In this document: one piece after another, positions 9,239 through 10,000 of the stretch
Numbering within the stretch: position 1 is the first letter of the stretch
Layout: the number at the start of each line of letters is the position of its first letter
Origin: Halocaridina rubra
Lineage: Eukaryota; Arthropoda; Malacostraca; Decapoda; Atyidae
NCBI GenBank assembly: GCA_037179515.1
Contig: JAXCGZ010011607.1
Span: 70,001 to 80,000 of the forward strand
DNA length: 10,000 nucleotides
Direction: 5' to 3'
The notes under the pieces: generated by a model
The model's database searches: none
What the model saw: the letters and a program-made list of their open reading frames with translations, nothing else
What the model was told of the DNA's origin: nothing
Program-made: the position numbers and the translations under genes

Positions 9239-9408
9239 GGACGTGGTGGCCTCTGCTGGTAGTGGGTACTACTCGTAATGGTTGTTACTACTGGTAGTGG
9301 TGGTGGTGGTGGTGACCACAGGTGGTAGTGGTTGGTGACAATATCTTCTGCTACTGGTGGTAATGATCGTTGCCAGTAGTACCTACTATCAGTGGTGGTT
9401 ACTGCAGA
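9239..9408 (+). repeat. Imperfect GGT/TAG-rich trinucleotide tract
   Basis: Dense GGT, TGG and TAG triplets (GGTAGTGGTGGTGGTGGTGGT, about 9290-9310, with scattered imperfect copies on both sides). G-rich on the plus strand. Open frames over it are low complexity. Confidence 0.8.
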
Positions 9409-10000
9409 AAATCGTGCAAGGTTTGCAAAGAATGATTTCAAGAAGAACAGATATTGAACTGACAGGCCATGCTGCACAAGTTGAAATGAATAGGAAAGGA
9501 TTTCCAGGAGACTGCATTGGATAAGATGTCGATGATGAAGACTGAAATGCGATAAATCCTGACTTATGAGATGGATCTGTGATACAATGAGTGCCCCCAT
9601 GGGTGAAGGATTGCGTCATTGAAGACACCAGTAGTGGCTGAAGATTTACGGGTGAAAACGCATTATTAGAAAGCAAGTATGACCCAAGAAGATAACCGAG
9701 AAGAGAAAGAAGACTTTGCTTAGAGAAGTAGCACGAACAGTGGTTAAAAACATAAACATTAGAGTTTTGGGTTTAAGTGTCCATATTCTGTCTAAAATGC
9801 CAATTAGTATTTAAGTTTTTAAATTTTGGGGGATTTCTGGTGTTAAAGTAATGACTTTTTTTCATGGTAATATGTTGAAGAACAGGCGAATGAGCATAAA
9901 CTACTTTCTTCATGATTTTTTAGGTGTTATTTTTTTGCAAGTAAAGGAGAAATCAACGCAAAATTAGTGTAATTTATTGAGTATATCAGCACCTGTCACT
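9409..10000. other. Unassigned sequence downstream of the KH-like gene
   Basis: No gene recognised. A 95-codon minus-strand frame (9389-9676) is open but has no motif I can name. No AATAAA or ATTAAA is present on the plus strand here, so the 3' end of the 7184-9082 transcript is not evident. It may lie further right or use a variant signal such as GATAAA (about 9551). Confidence 0.4.

Noticed and set aside
9389..9676. 95-codon minus-strand frame
   Set aside because: Open, but without a motif I can name, and it partly overlaps a low-complexity tract. A homology search would be needed to support it.

Overview
This looks like animal nuclear DNA, most likely from a decapod crustacean, possibly a penaeid shrimp. 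The reasons are very long dinucleotide microsatellites (TC, GA, AT, AC, GT), dense decayed non-LTR retrotransposon fragments, a Penelope-like GIY-YIG fragment, a tRNA-derived SINE, and no bacterial gene organisation. The host call is an inference from repeat content and recognised element families, not from a diagnostic host gene.

Layout: 1-165 (minus) carries what looks like the C-terminal coding tail of a non-LTR reverse transcriptase running off the window. 166-883 is mostly unassigned. 884-1393 is an exact six-copy 85-bp tandem array, followed by a looser array of related units (to about 1680) and a 42-bp array (1761-1925). 2130-2345 and 2761-2992 are diverged copies of one repeat, probably retroelement 3' ends. 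Between them sits a 199-bp tRNA-derived SINE with near-perfect 14-bp target-site duplications. A (TC)n tract (2997-3100) and a (GA)n tract (3486-3605) flank a unique-looking spacer. 3899-5235 is a minus-strand Jockey-like retrotransposon with poly(A) end, broken RT and a deletion of catalytic motif A. It abuts a plus-strand non-LTR endonuclease/linker fragment (5243-6092) in opposite orientation. From 6093 to about 7135 the DNA is mostly microsatellite, enclosing a Penelope-like fragment (6301-6670, minus).

The one intact protein gene is 7184-9082 (plus): a single-exon ORF of 632 codons from the first ATG after the repeats. It encodes two transmembrane segments, a serine-rich/acidic linker holding two recent internal duplications, and four divergent KH-like units lacking an obvious GXXG loop. 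I do not recognise it as a named gene. It is the best candidate here for undescribed biology: a membrane-anchored, KH-fold protein that may bind RNA or may only keep the fold as a scaffold. 9083-10000 holds short open frames in other phases, an imperfect GGT-rich tract and otherwise unassigned sequence.

The genes do not form a pathway. The window is one possible host (or domesticated/viral-derived) gene beside a graveyard of mobile-element fragments and expanded simple repeats.
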